From: Streptomyces uncialis
GTDB lineage: Bacteria > Actinomycetota > Actinomycetes > Streptomycetales > Streptomycetaceae
Length of the DNA: 64,000 nt
Direction: 5' to 3'
Assembly (NCBI RefSeq): GCF_036250755.1
Contig: NZ_CP109583.1
Location: 6,673,501 to 6,737,500 of the forward strand
Positions 1 through 8,607 of this stretch are shown piece by piece; position 1 is the first letter of the stretch; the number at the start of each line of letters is the position of its first letter. The notes under the pieces were generated by a model. That model did no database searches. It was given only the letters and a program-made list of their open reading frames with translations, and was not told where the DNA came from. Position numbers and translations under genes: made by a program.

Positions 1-1000
1 GTGCTTCGTCCCTGTGCGGGTCGGACGGGGGTGCGCAGTTCCCCGCGCCCCTGGGTTTCTTGTGCTGGGCGTACTTCGTTCCTGTGCCGTCGTTCGGTGG
101 GTTTGCGCAGTTCCCCGCGCCCCTTTGGGGCGCGTTCTGCTTGTTCTTCGGGTCGGTGCCGGTCGGGATTCTCCGTCCTCGATCCGACACGCTCGGTACG
201 ACGCTTCCTTGCCCGACTGAAGAGCATCGGAGTCTGCGGGCAGAGATTCCCGCCCACCCCCTTACGTGAGTCCGGCGACTGCGCGAGGAGGGTGGTTCCG
301 CAAGCGAAGACCCCGCAGACTGACGACAGCCCCAGGTGGGCGCCCTTTCAGGGGCGCGGGGAACTGCGCGAAGACGAGGGCGGGCCCGCACCCGAGGAAC
401 GACGGCAAGGGGGCAGCGCCTCAGGGGCGCGGGGAACTGCGCGAAACCACCGAGCGACGGCGCAGGGACAAGTGCGCCCGGCCGGACAGACCCAGGGGCG
501 CGGGGAACTGCGCGAAGATGAGAGCTGGCCCGCACTCGAAGAGCGACCGTAATGGGGCAGCGCCTCAGGGGCGCGGGGAACTGCGCGAAACCACCGAGCG
601 ACGGCGCAGGGACAAGTGGGTCCAGCCGGACAGACCCAGGGGCGCGGGGAACTGCGCGAAGATGAGAGCTGGCCCGCACTCGAAGAGCGACCGTAATGGG
701 GCAGCACCTCAGGGGCGCGGGGAACTGCGCGAAACCACCGAGCGACGGCGCAGGGACAAGTGGGTCCAGCCGGACAGACCCAGGGGCGCGGGGAACTGCG
801 CGAAGACGAGGGCGGACCCGCACTCGAAGAGCGACCGTAATGGGGCAGCACCTCAGGGGCGCGGGGAACTGCGCACCCCACGAACGACGGCACCGGGACA
901 AGTGGGTCCAGCCGGACAGACCCAGGGGCGCGGGGAACTGCGCACCCGCGGACGGCCTGTACGGGGACAAGTGCGCTCGGGCCGGGGAGACCTGAGAAGC
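1..1000. repeat. Array of Streptomyces-type intergenic repeats
   Basis: There is no convincing gene upstream of 1085. The core GGGGCGCGGGGAACTGCGC occurs about nine times in forward orientation between roughly 350 and 945, spaced 70-75 bp. From about 495 to 925 it forms a higher-order tandem repeat of about 144 bp (nearly three copies). At about 40-60 and 104-123 the same core is in inverse orientation, so the array is head-to-head around the element at 104-302. Long open frames here are GC-rich artefacts built from the repeat. Related arrays lie at 4740-5460 and 20511-20800. Confidence 0.9.
104..302 (+). repeat. ~200-bp structured element, copy A
   Basis: This copy is matched in reverse complement by 5100-5296. 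A 61-bp block (about 131-191) and a block of about 46 bp (about 211-257) are identical between copies, separated by a short stretch that differs. The first block can fold: GTCGGGAT pairs with ATCCGAC with one bulged G; in the second, GCGGG pairs with CCCGC. It is flanked by the 19-bp repeat core. Function is unknown; it could be a non-autonomous mobile element or a structured RNA. Confidence 0.75.
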
Positions 1001-1084
1001 GCTAGCGAAGGCGGCCCTCTGCCGTGTGGGCGGGGGCTGTGCGACGCTCGCCGTGGACCACTGCGGACGACAAAGGAGCACAGG

Positions 1085-1480
1085 GTGCTGGAGCTGACCA
1101 TGGCGACGCTGTCGGAGGCCGACACGGGGGCCACGGCGGGGATGCTGATGGCCGAGACGGCGAGCACGGCGGGCGCGGTGCTGAGAGTGGGGCGGGACCG
1201 GAGCGTGTGCCGGCTCGCGACCCCCGACGACTGGCTCTTCGTGTCACGGACCCATCTGGAGTTCCGCTGCGGCGCGGACGCCGGGTGGACGGTCACCTGG
1301 CTGCGCGGCTCGCAGGTGGACCCGTCGTCCGAGGTGCGTCTCACCGTCGGCCGCGGCCCGTCGCAACCGCTCGCGTACGGCGGGACCGTACCGCTGCCCC
1401 CGGGCTCGTCCGGGGAGATCGTGGTCCTCGACCGGACGGGACCGCGTTCGGTGAACGTCGGTTTCTACCACGAGACATGA
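1085..1480 (+). CDS. FHA-like domain protein
   Basis: This 131-aa protein is not firmly recognised. Residues about 35-110 look like a divergent forkhead-associated fold: LRVGRDRSVCRLA, then VSRTHLEFRC, matching the GR...S..H pattern of phosphothreonine-binding FHA domains, followed by beta-rich sequence to the end. GTG at 1085 is chosen because AAAGGAG lies about 7 bp upstream; the reading frame stays open far upstream only through the repeat array. It stands alone between the array and the convergent O-methyltransferase. If the FHA call is right it would bind phosphorylated partners, perhaps of a Ser/Thr kinase. Confidence 0.65.
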   Translation: MLELTMATLSEADTGATAGMLMAETASTAGAVLRVGRDRSVCRLATPDDWLFVSRTHLEFRCGADAGWTVTWLRGSQVDPSSEVRLTVGRGPSQPLAYGGTVPLPPGSSGEIVVLDRTGPRSVNVGFYHET

Positions 1481-1536
1481 CCGGGGCCCGGCCGCACCGG
1501 ACCACTCCGGGACGGCCGGGCGCGTACGTCACCGGG

Positions 1537-2217
1537 TCAGGCGGTGACCCGGGCGAGCAGGAAGCCGTCGTACCCCTTGGTGCCGACGGTCTGGACGGCG
1601 GTCCCGGACAGCCGGGGATGCTCCGCCACCCGGTCGACCAGGGTGCGGGTGCCGGTGATCGCGGGATCGGAGCTGTCCCCGTCCACCACACCGCCGCCCC
1701 GCACGACGTTGTCGACCACGACGACCGAGCCGGGGCGGGTGAGCCGCACCGCCCAGTCCAGGTAGTGGGGGTTGTTGGCCTTGTCCGCGTCGATGAAGAC
1801 GAAGTCGAACGGTTCGGCCCCCTCCGCCTCCAGCACGGGCAGCGAGTCGAGCGCGGGCCCGACGCGCACCTCGACGAGCCCGTCCAGCCCGGCACGGGCG
1901 ATATTGCGCCGTGCCACGTCCGCGTGGGCCGCCGCGTACTCCAGGGTGACGAGACGGCCGTCGGCGGGCAGCGCGCGGGCGAGCCAGATGGTGCTGTAGC
2001 CGCCGAGCGTGCCGATCTCCAGGATGCGGCGCGCGCCCTGGATCTCCGCGAGGAGCTGGAGCAGCTTGCCCTGGTTCGCGGCGACCGCGATGCTCGGCAG
2101 CCCGGCCGCGTCGCTGTCCCGCAGGGCCGCGTCCAGCGCCTCGTCGGCGGGCGCGAGAGCAGCGGTGAAGTAGTCGTCGACTGCGTCCCACCGGTCCTGC
2201 GAGGTCGGGTCGGTCAT
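1537..2217 (-). CDS. O-methyltransferase (class I SAM-dependent, COMT-like)
   Basis: This 226-aa cytoplasmic protein fits the bacterial O-methyltransferase 3 family in length and motifs. The SAM site ILEIGTLGGYSTIWLA lies near residue 65, followed by LVTLEYAAAHADVAR; the metal-binding region is FDFVFIDADKANNPHYLDW and VVVDNVVRGGGV. These enzymes move a methyl group from S-adenosylmethionine to a catechol-type hydroxyl; the substrate here is unknown. ATG at 2217 is preceded by AAAGTGGG; a GTG nine bases upstream (2226) is an alternative. It converges with the FHA-like gene and is not in an operon. Confidence 0.9.
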   Translation of the reverse strand: MTDPTSQDRWDAVDDYFTAALAPADEALDAALRDSDAAGLPSIAVAANQGKLLQLLAEIQGARRILEIGTLGGYSTIWLARALPADGRLVTLEYAAAHADVARRNIARAGLDGLVEVRVGPALDSLPVLEAEGAEPFDFVFIDADKANNPHYLDWAVRLTRPGSVVVVDNVVRGGGVVDGDSSDPAITGTRTLVDRVAEHPRLSGTAVQTVGTKGYDGFLLARVTA

Positions 2218-2639
2218 GAACGGCACCCACTTTCGTTAGGGCGGCTAAAGAGTCCGTCGGTCCGAAGATAACCCGGGCCCGCGCGGTTCCTCCGCCGGAG
2301 TGGTTCCGGCGCGCGGGGCGGCGCCGGGAGCGCCCGGCGGAGGCCCGCTCACGCGGGGGGCGCGATCCCCGGGACAAAGTGCCATCAATGAGGTCGGAGG
2401 AGTTGAATTCGCCTCCTTCGACGGGCAGTCCGAGTGTGATCAATATCGCCCCTGGCGGTCAGGAGTGAGCCGTTTCCCGACTATCGTCATCCGATCAAAA
2501 GTGAAGAGGCTGTCAGGTGAAGAGGGGGTTGCCTGCGTCTCCTCGCAAGGACAGTGCGAGCCTTTAGGGTCGGCCCATCGAGACAGGCCGTACATCGATG
2601 AGCGAAGTATGCGAAACGGGGCGGGAGGGCCGACGCGGC
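2218..2639. other. Intergenic region between divergent genes
   Basis: This 420-bp gap lies between the divergent O-methyltransferase and GT87-PAP2 genes. I see no gene. About 2390-2520 is visibly less GC-rich than its surroundings, and a TAGGGT at 2565-2570 could be a -10 box for the GT87-PAP2 gene, but no good -35 is seen, so the promoter is only a candidate. Confidence 0.4.
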
Positions 2640-4682
2640 GTGGCGAAAGCGGAGCACGGGGGACCAGGAGATGTCTTGCTGGCGAGACCGGGAGACACGG
2701 TGAACCCTCGGATAGGGGCGATGCGCGTCGGCCTGTGGCTGATGGCGGCACTCCTGGCCGTCCGGCAGATCACGGTGGTGCTGCGGCAGCCGCCGGGCGA
2801 ACGGCTCACCGATCTGGGGACCTGGACCGGCCCCGGCGGAGTGCTGCACGTCCCCGGGTCGCTCTACGACGCCGCCCAGTTCACGGGTACCCCGTTCAAC
2901 GGACTCGTACTCAAACCTTTCGCGAGCTCCGCCGAGCAGGCGCTCGGCTGGGGCTGGACCTTCGGCACCCTGCTGCTCGTGGCCGTCCTCGGGCTGATCG
3001 TCGCGCGGGCCGTACCCCAGCCCGTGTCCCGGCGCACCGCGCTGCTGGCCGCGCCCGTCGCGATCTGCCTGCTGATGCTGTCCCTGCCGGTCCGCAACAC
3101 CCTGCACCTCGGCCAGACCAGCATCATCCCCGTCCTGCTCGTCCTCGTCGGCTGCTTCGCCGCCCGTGACGAGCGGGTGAGCGGTGTGCTCATCGGCATC
3201 GGCGCCGCTTTCCAGCCGACCGTGCTGCTCTTCGCCCCCCTGCTGTGGTTCACCGGCCGCCGCAAGGCCGCCGTCTCGGCGGGCGCCACCTTCGCCGCGA
3301 GCACGGCCCTCGCCTGGGCCGCGATGCCCGACGACTCCTGGACGTACTGGATCGACGAGGCCGCGGGCGCGGGACTCGCCGTGAACCCCGACGGGCTCGC
3401 CAACCAGTCGCTGCACGGCGCGCTGCTGCGCTTCGGGCTGAGCGGTCCGCTGGAGTGGGCGCTGTTCCTGGCGCTCGCCGCGGCCGTCGTGTACATCGGA
3501 CTGCGCCGCGCGGTGCGCTACGCCCGGGACGGTCAGCTGCTGCTCGCCGTCGCCATCACCGGCTGTGTCGCCGTCGCCGTGTCCCCGACCGCCTGGCAGC
3601 ACCAGCTGCTGTGGGTGCTGCTCGCGGTCGTGGGACGGGTCGGCAAGCGGGCCTCGGACCGGCCCGTGTGGCCCGTCGCCGTGGTCCTGGCGATGACGCT
3701 GCCCGCGAAGATGATGCTGCCGAACATGGCGGTGCTGCATCCCATCCGGGACAACGTCATCCTCGTCGCGGCGCTCGCCGCCGCGTGTTTCGTGCCGTTC
3801 CTGTCCCGGACGGCGCCCACCTTCGACCGGCCGGTCCCGACGGACTACGCGGCGCCCGTGGCCGCGCGCTGGAAGTGGGTGCCGCTGGTTCCGTTCTGGC
3901 GACGGGTGCTGACCCGGCCGAACCTGCTGCTCGAAATGCTGCTGATCCGGGTCGGGTACTCCGCGTACTCGCAGGTGCGGCTCGCGGCGACCGCGGGGCG
4001 TTCCACCGCCGAGGAGCACGGGCGCCAGATCCACTCCATCGAGCAGGCGCTGTTCATCGACATCGAGCACTGGGTGAACCATGCCGTCGTCGGAGTGCCC
4101 TGGCTGAAGGACTTCTTCAACTTCTACTACACGTCGTTCCACTTCGTGGTGCCGCTGACCGTGCTCGGGGTGCTGTACGTCCGGCGGCCGGTCGACTTCC
4201 GCTGGGCGCGGACCGCGCTCGGGTTCGCCACGGTGCTCGCGCTGATCGGGTTCTGGCTGTACCCGCTGGCGCCGCCGCGGCTGATGCCCGGGCTCGGGTT
4301 CATCGACACGGTGCACGGTGCGCAGGACTTCTCCAAGCCGGACTACGGGACGCTGACCGCGCTCACCAACCAGTACGCGGCGATGCCGTCGCTGCACTTC
4401 GGGTGGTCCCTGTGGTGCGGGGTGGTGATCGTGATCCTCGCGCCCAAGGTGTGGATGAAGGTGCTGGGCGCGCTGCATCCGACGATCACCGTGATGACGA
4501 TCGTCGGGACGGCGAACCACTGGGTGCTGGACGCGGTGGGGGGTGCGATGGTGGTCGGTGCGGGGTTCGGTATCGGGTACCTGTTGGCCGGTCCCCGGGC
4601 CCGGTCCGTGCCCGTGCCGCCCGCGGCGCCCGACGAACCGGAGAAGGCCGCGGTGCGAGAACCGGACCGCTCCCTGACCTGA
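2640..4682 (+). CDS. Bifunctional GT87 glycosyltransferase / PAP2 family membrane protein
   Basis: A polytopic membrane protein of about 680 aa with two fused modules. The N-terminal ~400 residues resemble GT87 polyprenol-phosphate mannosyltransferases: many hydrophobic helices, a loop with GSLYD and FNGLVLKP, and HLGQTSIIPVLLV. The C-terminal third has PAP2/Aur1-type phosphatase motifs AAMPSLHFGWS and GTANHWVLDAVGG, whose histidines would be catalytic. The architecture suggests transfer of a sugar from a lipid phosphate plus phosphate removal or exchange on a lipid head group, but the substrate is inferred. The start is uncertain: GTG 2640 (GGGAGG upstream), ATG 2598 and GTG 2700 are all in frame. 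Confidence 0.85.
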   Translation: MAKAEHGGPGDVLLARPGDTVNPRIGAMRVGLWLMAALLAVRQITVVLRQPPGERLTDLGTWTGPGGVLHVPGSLYDAAQFTGTPFNGLVLKPFASSAEQALGWGWTFGTLLLVAVLGLIVARAVPQPVSRRTALLAAPVAICLLMLSLPVRNTLHLGQTSIIPVLLVLVGCFAARDERVSGVLIGIGAAFQPTVLLFAPLLWFTGRRKAAVSAGATFAASTALAWAAMPDDSWTYWIDEAAGAGLAVNPDGLANQSLHGALLRFGLSGPLEWALFLALAAAVVYIGLRRAVRYARDGQLLLAVAITGCVAVAVSPTAWQHQLLWVLLAVVGRVGKRASDRPVWPVAVVLAMTLPAKMMLPNMAVLHPIRDNVILVAALAAACFVPFLSRTAPTFDRPVPTDYAAPVAARWKWVPLVPFWRRVLTRPNLLLEMLLIRVGYSAYSQVRLAATAGRSTAEEHGRQIHSIEQALFIDIEHWVNHAVVGVPWLKDFFNFYYTSFHFVVPLTVLGVLYVRRPVDFRWARTALGFATVLALIGFWLYPLAPPRLMPGLGFIDTVHGAQDFSKPDYGTLTALTNQYAAMPSLHFGWSLWCGVVIVILAPKVWMKVLGALHPTITVMTIVGTANHWVLDAVGGAMVVGAGFGIGYLLAGPRARSVPVPPAAPDEPEKAAVREPDRSLT

Positions 4683-4739
4683 CCGCCCGCCCCCCGAGCG
4701 ACCTGTGCAGGACGCACTCGTCCCCGCACGGGTCGCTCG

Positions 4740-5456
4740 TGGGGTGCGCAGTTCCCCCCGCCCCTGGGTTTCCTGTGCTTGGCCCACTTGTTCCAGCTGG
4801 GGTGCTCGGTGGTTTTGCGCAGTTCCCCGCGCCCCTGAGATCGCGCCCCTTGCGGTTCCCGTTCGGGTGCGGGTGGTCCTTGGTTGCTCGCGCAGTTCCC
4901 CGCAGGTCGCCTTTGCTTGCGCTTCCTAGGTCTGTCCGGCTGGGCGCACTTGTCCCCGTGCGGGTACTCCGGGGGTGCGCAGTTCCCCGCGCCCCTGGGT
5001 GGTGCCCCGTTGCCGTCGCTCTTCGGGTGCGGGGCCGTCCTCGTTTTTGCGCAGTTCCCCGCGCCCCTTTGGGGGCGCCCCATCATGTTGTCCGTCGTCT
5101 GCGGAACCCCCCTCCTCGTGCAGTCGCGCTGCTGCGGGAGGGGGTGGGCGGGAATCTCTGCCCGCAGACTCCGATGCTCTTCAGTAGCTCCGCTGGGCGT
5201 CGTGCCGAGCGTGTCGGATCGAGGACGGAGAATCCCGACCGGCACCGACCCGAAGAACAAGCAGATGGCGCCCCAAAGGGGCGCGGGGAACTGCGCGAAA
5301 ACGACGAGCGACGGCACAGCAACGAAGTACGCCCAGCCGGACAGACCTCACAAGCGCAAGCGAAGGCGACCCGCGGGGAACTGCGCACCCCACGAGCGAC
5401 CCGCACAGGAACGAAGTACGCCCAGCCGGACAGACCTCGGAAACGCAAGCGCAAGC
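4740..5456. repeat. Second repeat array
   Basis: There is no gene between the GT87-PAP2 stop and the TetR stop. The inverse core (GCGCAGTTCCCCGCGCCCC and close variants) occurs at about 4745, 4814, 4890 (truncated), 4975 and 5047; after the element at 5100-5296 it switches to forward orientation at about 5277 and 5372. This mirrors the array at 1-1000 and brackets 1.0-4.7 kb. Confidence 0.88.
5100..5296 (-). repeat. ~200-bp structured element, copy B (inverted)
   Basis: This is the inverted partner of 104-302. Two long blocks are identical to copy A, while the short segment between them differs completely. That pattern suggests selection on the two blocks or a shared mobile origin rather than simple recent duplication. 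Recombination between the copies could invert the segment 0.3-5.1 kb. Confidence 0.75.
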
Positions 5457-6140
5457 TCACGTGTCAATGAGCCGGGACACCGTCACGATGTCCGCCTCGA
5501 CCTCCGCCACCGAAGCCCGCCCCGACACCCAAGCCACCAGCACGGCATGCCACGCATGCCCGATCACCCGCACCGCGGACCCGCACCCGGCGCCGGGGCC
5601 GAGGCCGGACCCGGAGGCGGGGCCGGACCCGGGCACCCGTGCCACCGCGGGTGGCCCCTCGGCCCCGGGGCCCCCTGGCCCCACCGCGTCGAGAACGATC
5701 GCCGCGGTCCGCGAGGACACCCGCTCCACCTCCGCGCTCACCGACCGGTCGGCGAACGTCAGCGCCCGCACCACCGCGTCGGCGAGCCGCGGCTCCCCCC
5801 GGAACGCGTGGAACGCGCGGATCAGCGTCTCCGCGACCCGCTCCGCGGCCGTCTCCCCCCGGAGCGGCCGCCCCCGCAGGGACTCGTGCACCCGCTCCAG
5901 CCGGTCCCGCATGGTCGCCACCAGCAGATGGACCTTGGAGGGGAAGTAGCGGTACAGCGTGCCGAGGGCGACCCCGGACAGCTCGGCGACCTCCCGCATC
6001 TGCACCCCGTCGAACCCGCCCCGCGCGGCGAGTTCCGCGCCGGCGCGCAGGATGCGCCGCCGCCGCTCCTCCTGACGTTCCGTGAGGGGTGCCGGGCACG
6101 CCCCCGACCCGCCGTCGTCCGGCATGGCTCGTGCTGTCAT
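5457..6140 (-). CDS. TetR family regulator, KstR-like
   Basis: This 227-aa repressor has its helix-turn-helix at residues about 15-70. The run RRRILRAGAELAARGGFDG, then VQMREVAELSGVALGT, then LYRYFPSKVHLLVATM closely matches mycobacterial KstR, the cholesterol-catabolism repressor that senses a CoA thioester. The ligand domain is more divergent and has a GP-rich insertion near residues 165-190 (PGGPGAEGPP...GSGLGPGAGCG). ATG 6140 is used; a second ATG at 6125 is possible. It diverges from the glycosyltransferase operon, and a perfect KstR-consensus site (6356-6369) lies between them, so it probably represses that operon and itself. Confidence 0.88.
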   Translation of the reverse strand: MTARAMPDDGGSGACPAPLTERQEERRRRILRAGAELAARGGFDGVQMREVAELSGVALGTLYRYFPSKVHLLVATMRDRLERVHESLRGRPLRGETAAERVAETLIRAFHAFRGEPRLADAVVRALTFADRSVSAEVERVSSRTAAIVLDAVGPGGPGAEGPPAVARVPGSGPASGSGLGPGAGCGSAVRVIGHAWHAVLVAWVSGRASVAEVEADIVTVSRLIDT

Positions 6141-6355
6141 GTGCCGCGTTCGTCCCGTTCCCTCGCAGTCGTCCGTCACCGGGCAGGATGCCGGACGGCG
6201 CGGGGGAGTGCGACCCCGGACGGGCCCCGGCCACCGTGACCGGATTGCCGGTCCGTACACGATCGCGGGCGCCGGGCCGTGGTGCGAATCACCTGGTCCG
6301 CCCGGCCGGGCGCGGCTACCGACCGGTAGATTCGGTCTCCTTGGACGCCCGGGTC

Positions 6356-6369
6356 TGAAACTTGTTCTA
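6356..6369. promoter_or_regulatory. KstR-type operator
   Basis: The 14 bases TGAAACTTGTTCTA match the published KstR consensus TnnAACnnGTTnnA at every fixed position. The site sits in the 284-bp divergent region, about 56 bp before the glycosyltransferase start. Because the divergent gene encodes a KstR-like protein, this is the likely operator. Confidence 0.7.
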
Positions 6370-6424
6370 GATTGCCGCCCGCACGTAGGGTCGGGCGACG
6401 ACACCGCCGAGAAGGGGGCCATGA

Positions 6425-7873
6425 GTGACCGCAGAGGCCATGGAGGCCCGCCCTCAGCCGGGGGACGGAATCCGGCAGCCCGCCGCCCTGACCGGTACCC
6501 CGGCGGCGGCGCCACCCGACGGTCACCCCTTGCGGATCGCGCTCCTCACCTACAAGGGGAACCCTTTCTGCGGAGGCCAGGGCGTCTACGTCCGCCATCT
6601 CTCCCGTGAGCTCGTCCGCCTCGGCCACCGTGTCGAGGTCATCGGCTCCCAGCCGTACCCTGTCCTCGACGAGGGCGAGGACCTCGCCGGACTGCGCCTG
6701 ACCGAGCTGCCCAGCCTCGATCTGTACCGCCAGCCGGACCCGTTCCGCACCCCGGGCCGCGGCGAGTACCGCGACTGGATCGACGCGCTGGAGGTCGCGA
6801 CCATGTGGACCGGCGGCTTCCCGGAGCCGCTGACGTTCTCGCTGCGCGCCCGGCGCCATCTGCGGGCCCGGCGCGGCGAGTTCGACGTCGTCCACGACAA
6901 CCAGACCCTCGGCTACGGCCAGTTGGGCGGGCTCGGCGCACCGCTGGTGACCACGATCCATCATCCCGTCACCGTCGACCGGCGGCTGGAGCTGGACGCC
7001 GCCCCCCACTGGCGGCGCCGGGCGTCGCTGCGCCGCTGGTACGCCTTCACCCGGATGCAGAAGCGCGTCGCCCGTCGGCTGCCGTCGGTCCTCACCGTCT
7101 CGGGCACGTCCCGCGGCGAGATCGTCGACCAGCTCGGGGTGCGCCCGGACCGGGTCCATGTGGTCCATATCGGCGCCGACACCGAGCTGTTCGCCCCCGA
7201 TCCGTCGGTGGCCGAGGTCCCGGGCCGGATCGTCACCACCTCCAGCGCGGACGTGCCCCTCAAGGGCCTGGTCCATCTGGTCGAGGCACTGGCGAAGCTC
7301 CGTACCGAGCACCCGTCCGCCCATCTGGTGGTCGTCGGCCGCCGCGCCGAGGACGGCCCCGTCGCCCGCGCCATCGAACGGTACGGGCTCGAAGGCGCCG
7401 TCGAGTTCGTGAAGGGCATCAGCGACACCGAGCTGGTGGACCTGGTGCGGTCGGCGCGGATCGCGTGCGTCCCGTCGCTGTACGAGGGCTTCTCGCTGCC
7501 CGCCGCCGAGGCGATGGCCACGGGCACCCCGCTGGTCGCCACGACCGGCGGCGCGATCCCGGAGGTCGCGGGCACCGACGGCGAGACCTGTCTCGCGGTG
7601 CCGCCCGGTGACGCCGGAGCCCTCGCCGCCGCGCTGGGCAGGCTGCTCGGCGACCCGGAGCTGCGGGCCCGGCTCGGGGCGGCGGGCCGCGCCCGGGTCC
7701 TGGCCCGGTTCACCTGGGCCCAGGCCGCCAAGGGCACCGTGGAGCACTACCGGGAGGCCGTCGCCCGCGCGTCGGCCGCCCGGCCGACCGGTACCGGCCG
7801 GGGCCCCGCCCCGGCCGCGGACACAGGCAGCGGCCGTACCGCGGCCACACATGTGGTGGGGAGCAACCACTGA
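6425..7873 (+). CDS. Glycosyltransferase family 4 (GT-B)
   Basis: A 482-aa cytoplasmic or membrane-associated GT-B enzyme. The N-terminal acceptor half begins IALLTYKGNPFCGGQGVYV with a glycine-rich loop. The donor half has HIGADTELFAP, TTSSADVPLKGLVHLVEAL, and the GT4 nucleotide-sugar motif VPSLYEGFSLPAAEAMATG (EX7E). GTG 6425 follows AAGGGGG at 6 bp. Its TGA overlaps the next ATG (TGATG), so the methyltransferase is translationally coupled. Three coupled genes (GT, methyltransferase, toroid protein) suggest assembly of a methylated glycolipid or glycoside; the product is unknown. Likely controlled by the divergent KstR-like repressor. Confidence 0.92.
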   Translation: MTAEAMEARPQPGDGIRQPAALTGTPAAAPPDGHPLRIALLTYKGNPFCGGQGVYVRHLSRELVRLGHRVEVIGSQPYPVLDEGEDLAGLRLTELPSLDLYRQPDPFRTPGRGEYRDWIDALEVATMWTGGFPEPLTFSLRARRHLRARRGEFDVVHDNQTLGYGQLGGLGAPLVTTIHHPVTVDRRLELDAAPHWRRRASLRRWYAFTRMQKRVARRLPSVLTVSGTSRGEIVDQLGVRPDRVHVVHIGADTELFAPDPSVAEVPGRIVTTSSADVPLKGLVHLVEALAKLRTEHPSAHLVVVGRRAEDGPVARAIERYGLEGAVEFVKGISDTELVDLVRSARIACVPSLYEGFSLPAAEAMATGTPLVATTGGAIPEVAGTDGETCLAVPPGDAGALAAALGRLLGDPELRARLGAAGRARVLARFTWAQAAKGTVEHYREAVARASAARPTGTGRGPAPAADTGSGRTAATHVVGSNH

Positions 7874-8607
7874 TGCTGACCGTCGACTTCACCCGGTTCC
7901 CGCTGGCGCCGGGCGACCGCGTCCTGGACCTCGGGTGCGGCGGAGGCCGCCATGCCTTCGAGGCGTACCGGCGCGGTGCGCGGGTGGTGGCCCTGGACCG
8001 CAACGCCGAGGAGATCCGCGAGGTCGCCTCGTGGTTCGCCGCGATGAAGGAGGCGGGGGAGGCCCCGGCGGGCGCCACCGCCACCGCCATGGAGGGCGAC
8101 GCGCTCAACCTGCCCTTCCCCGACGGCTCGTTCGACGTCGTGATCATCTCCGAGGTGATGGAGCACATCCCCGACGACAAGGGCGTGCTCGCGGAGATGG
8201 TCCGGGTGCTCAGGCCCGGCGGCCGGATCGCCGTCACGGTCCCGCGCTACGGCCCCGAGAAGGTGTGCTGGGCGCTCAGCGACGCCTACCACGAGGTCGA
8301 GGGCGGCCATATCCGTATCTACCGCGCCGACGAACTCCTCGACCGGATACGCGAGGCGGGACTGCGGCCCTACGGCTCCCATCACGCGCACGCCCTGCAC
8401 GCGCCGTACTGGTGGCTCAAGTGCGCGTTCGGCGTCGACAACGACCGCGCCCTGCCCGTGCGCGCCTATCACAAGCTGCTGGTGTGGGACATCATGAAGA
8501 AACCTCTCGCCACCCGGGTCACCGAACGGGCGCTCAACCCGCTGATCGGCAAGAGCTTCGTCGCGTACGCGACCAAGCCCCAGCTGCCCGCGGTGGACGC
8601 TTCGTGA
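7873..8607 (+). CDS. Class I SAM-dependent methyltransferase
   Basis: A 244-aa Methyltransf_11-type enzyme. Motif I is VLDLGCGGGRHAFEAYRRGA (residues about 17-36), then VVALDRNAEEI, a motif-II-like FDVVIISEVMEHIPDD and VRVLRPGGRIAVTVPRYGPE. The later part (EGGHIRIYRADELLDRI) resembles methyltransferases acting in glycoside or quinone pathways. The start ATG overlaps the glycosyltransferase stop by one base and the end overlaps the next GTG by four, placing it mid-operon. The substrate is unknown; context points to the same product as the glycosyltransferase. Confidence 0.92.
   Translation: MLTVDFTRFPLAPGDRVLDLGCGGGRHAFEAYRRGARVVALDRNAEEIREVASWFAAMKEAGEAPAGATATAMEGDALNLPFPDGSFDVVIISEVMEHIPDDKGVLAEMVRVLRPGGRIAVTVPRYGPEKVCWALSDAYHEVEGGHIRIYRADELLDRIREAGLRPYGSHHAHALHAPYWWLKCAFGVDNDRALPVRAYHKLLVWDIMKKPLATRVTERALNPLIGKSFVAYATKPQLPAVDAS

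Noticed and set aside
1..552. Long open frame through the left repeat array
   Set aside because: It consists of the repeat read in frame; similar peptides arise from the second array, and no ribosome site or domain is seen.
340..950. CRISPR array
   Set aside because: Repeats are 19-bp cores within longer repeats, the spacers themselves are repeated, and no cas genes are near.
3245..5470. Large plus-strand frame over the GT87-PAP2 gene
   Set aside because: Arg/Ala/Gly-rich shadow of the true gene in another frame; it runs into the repeat array.
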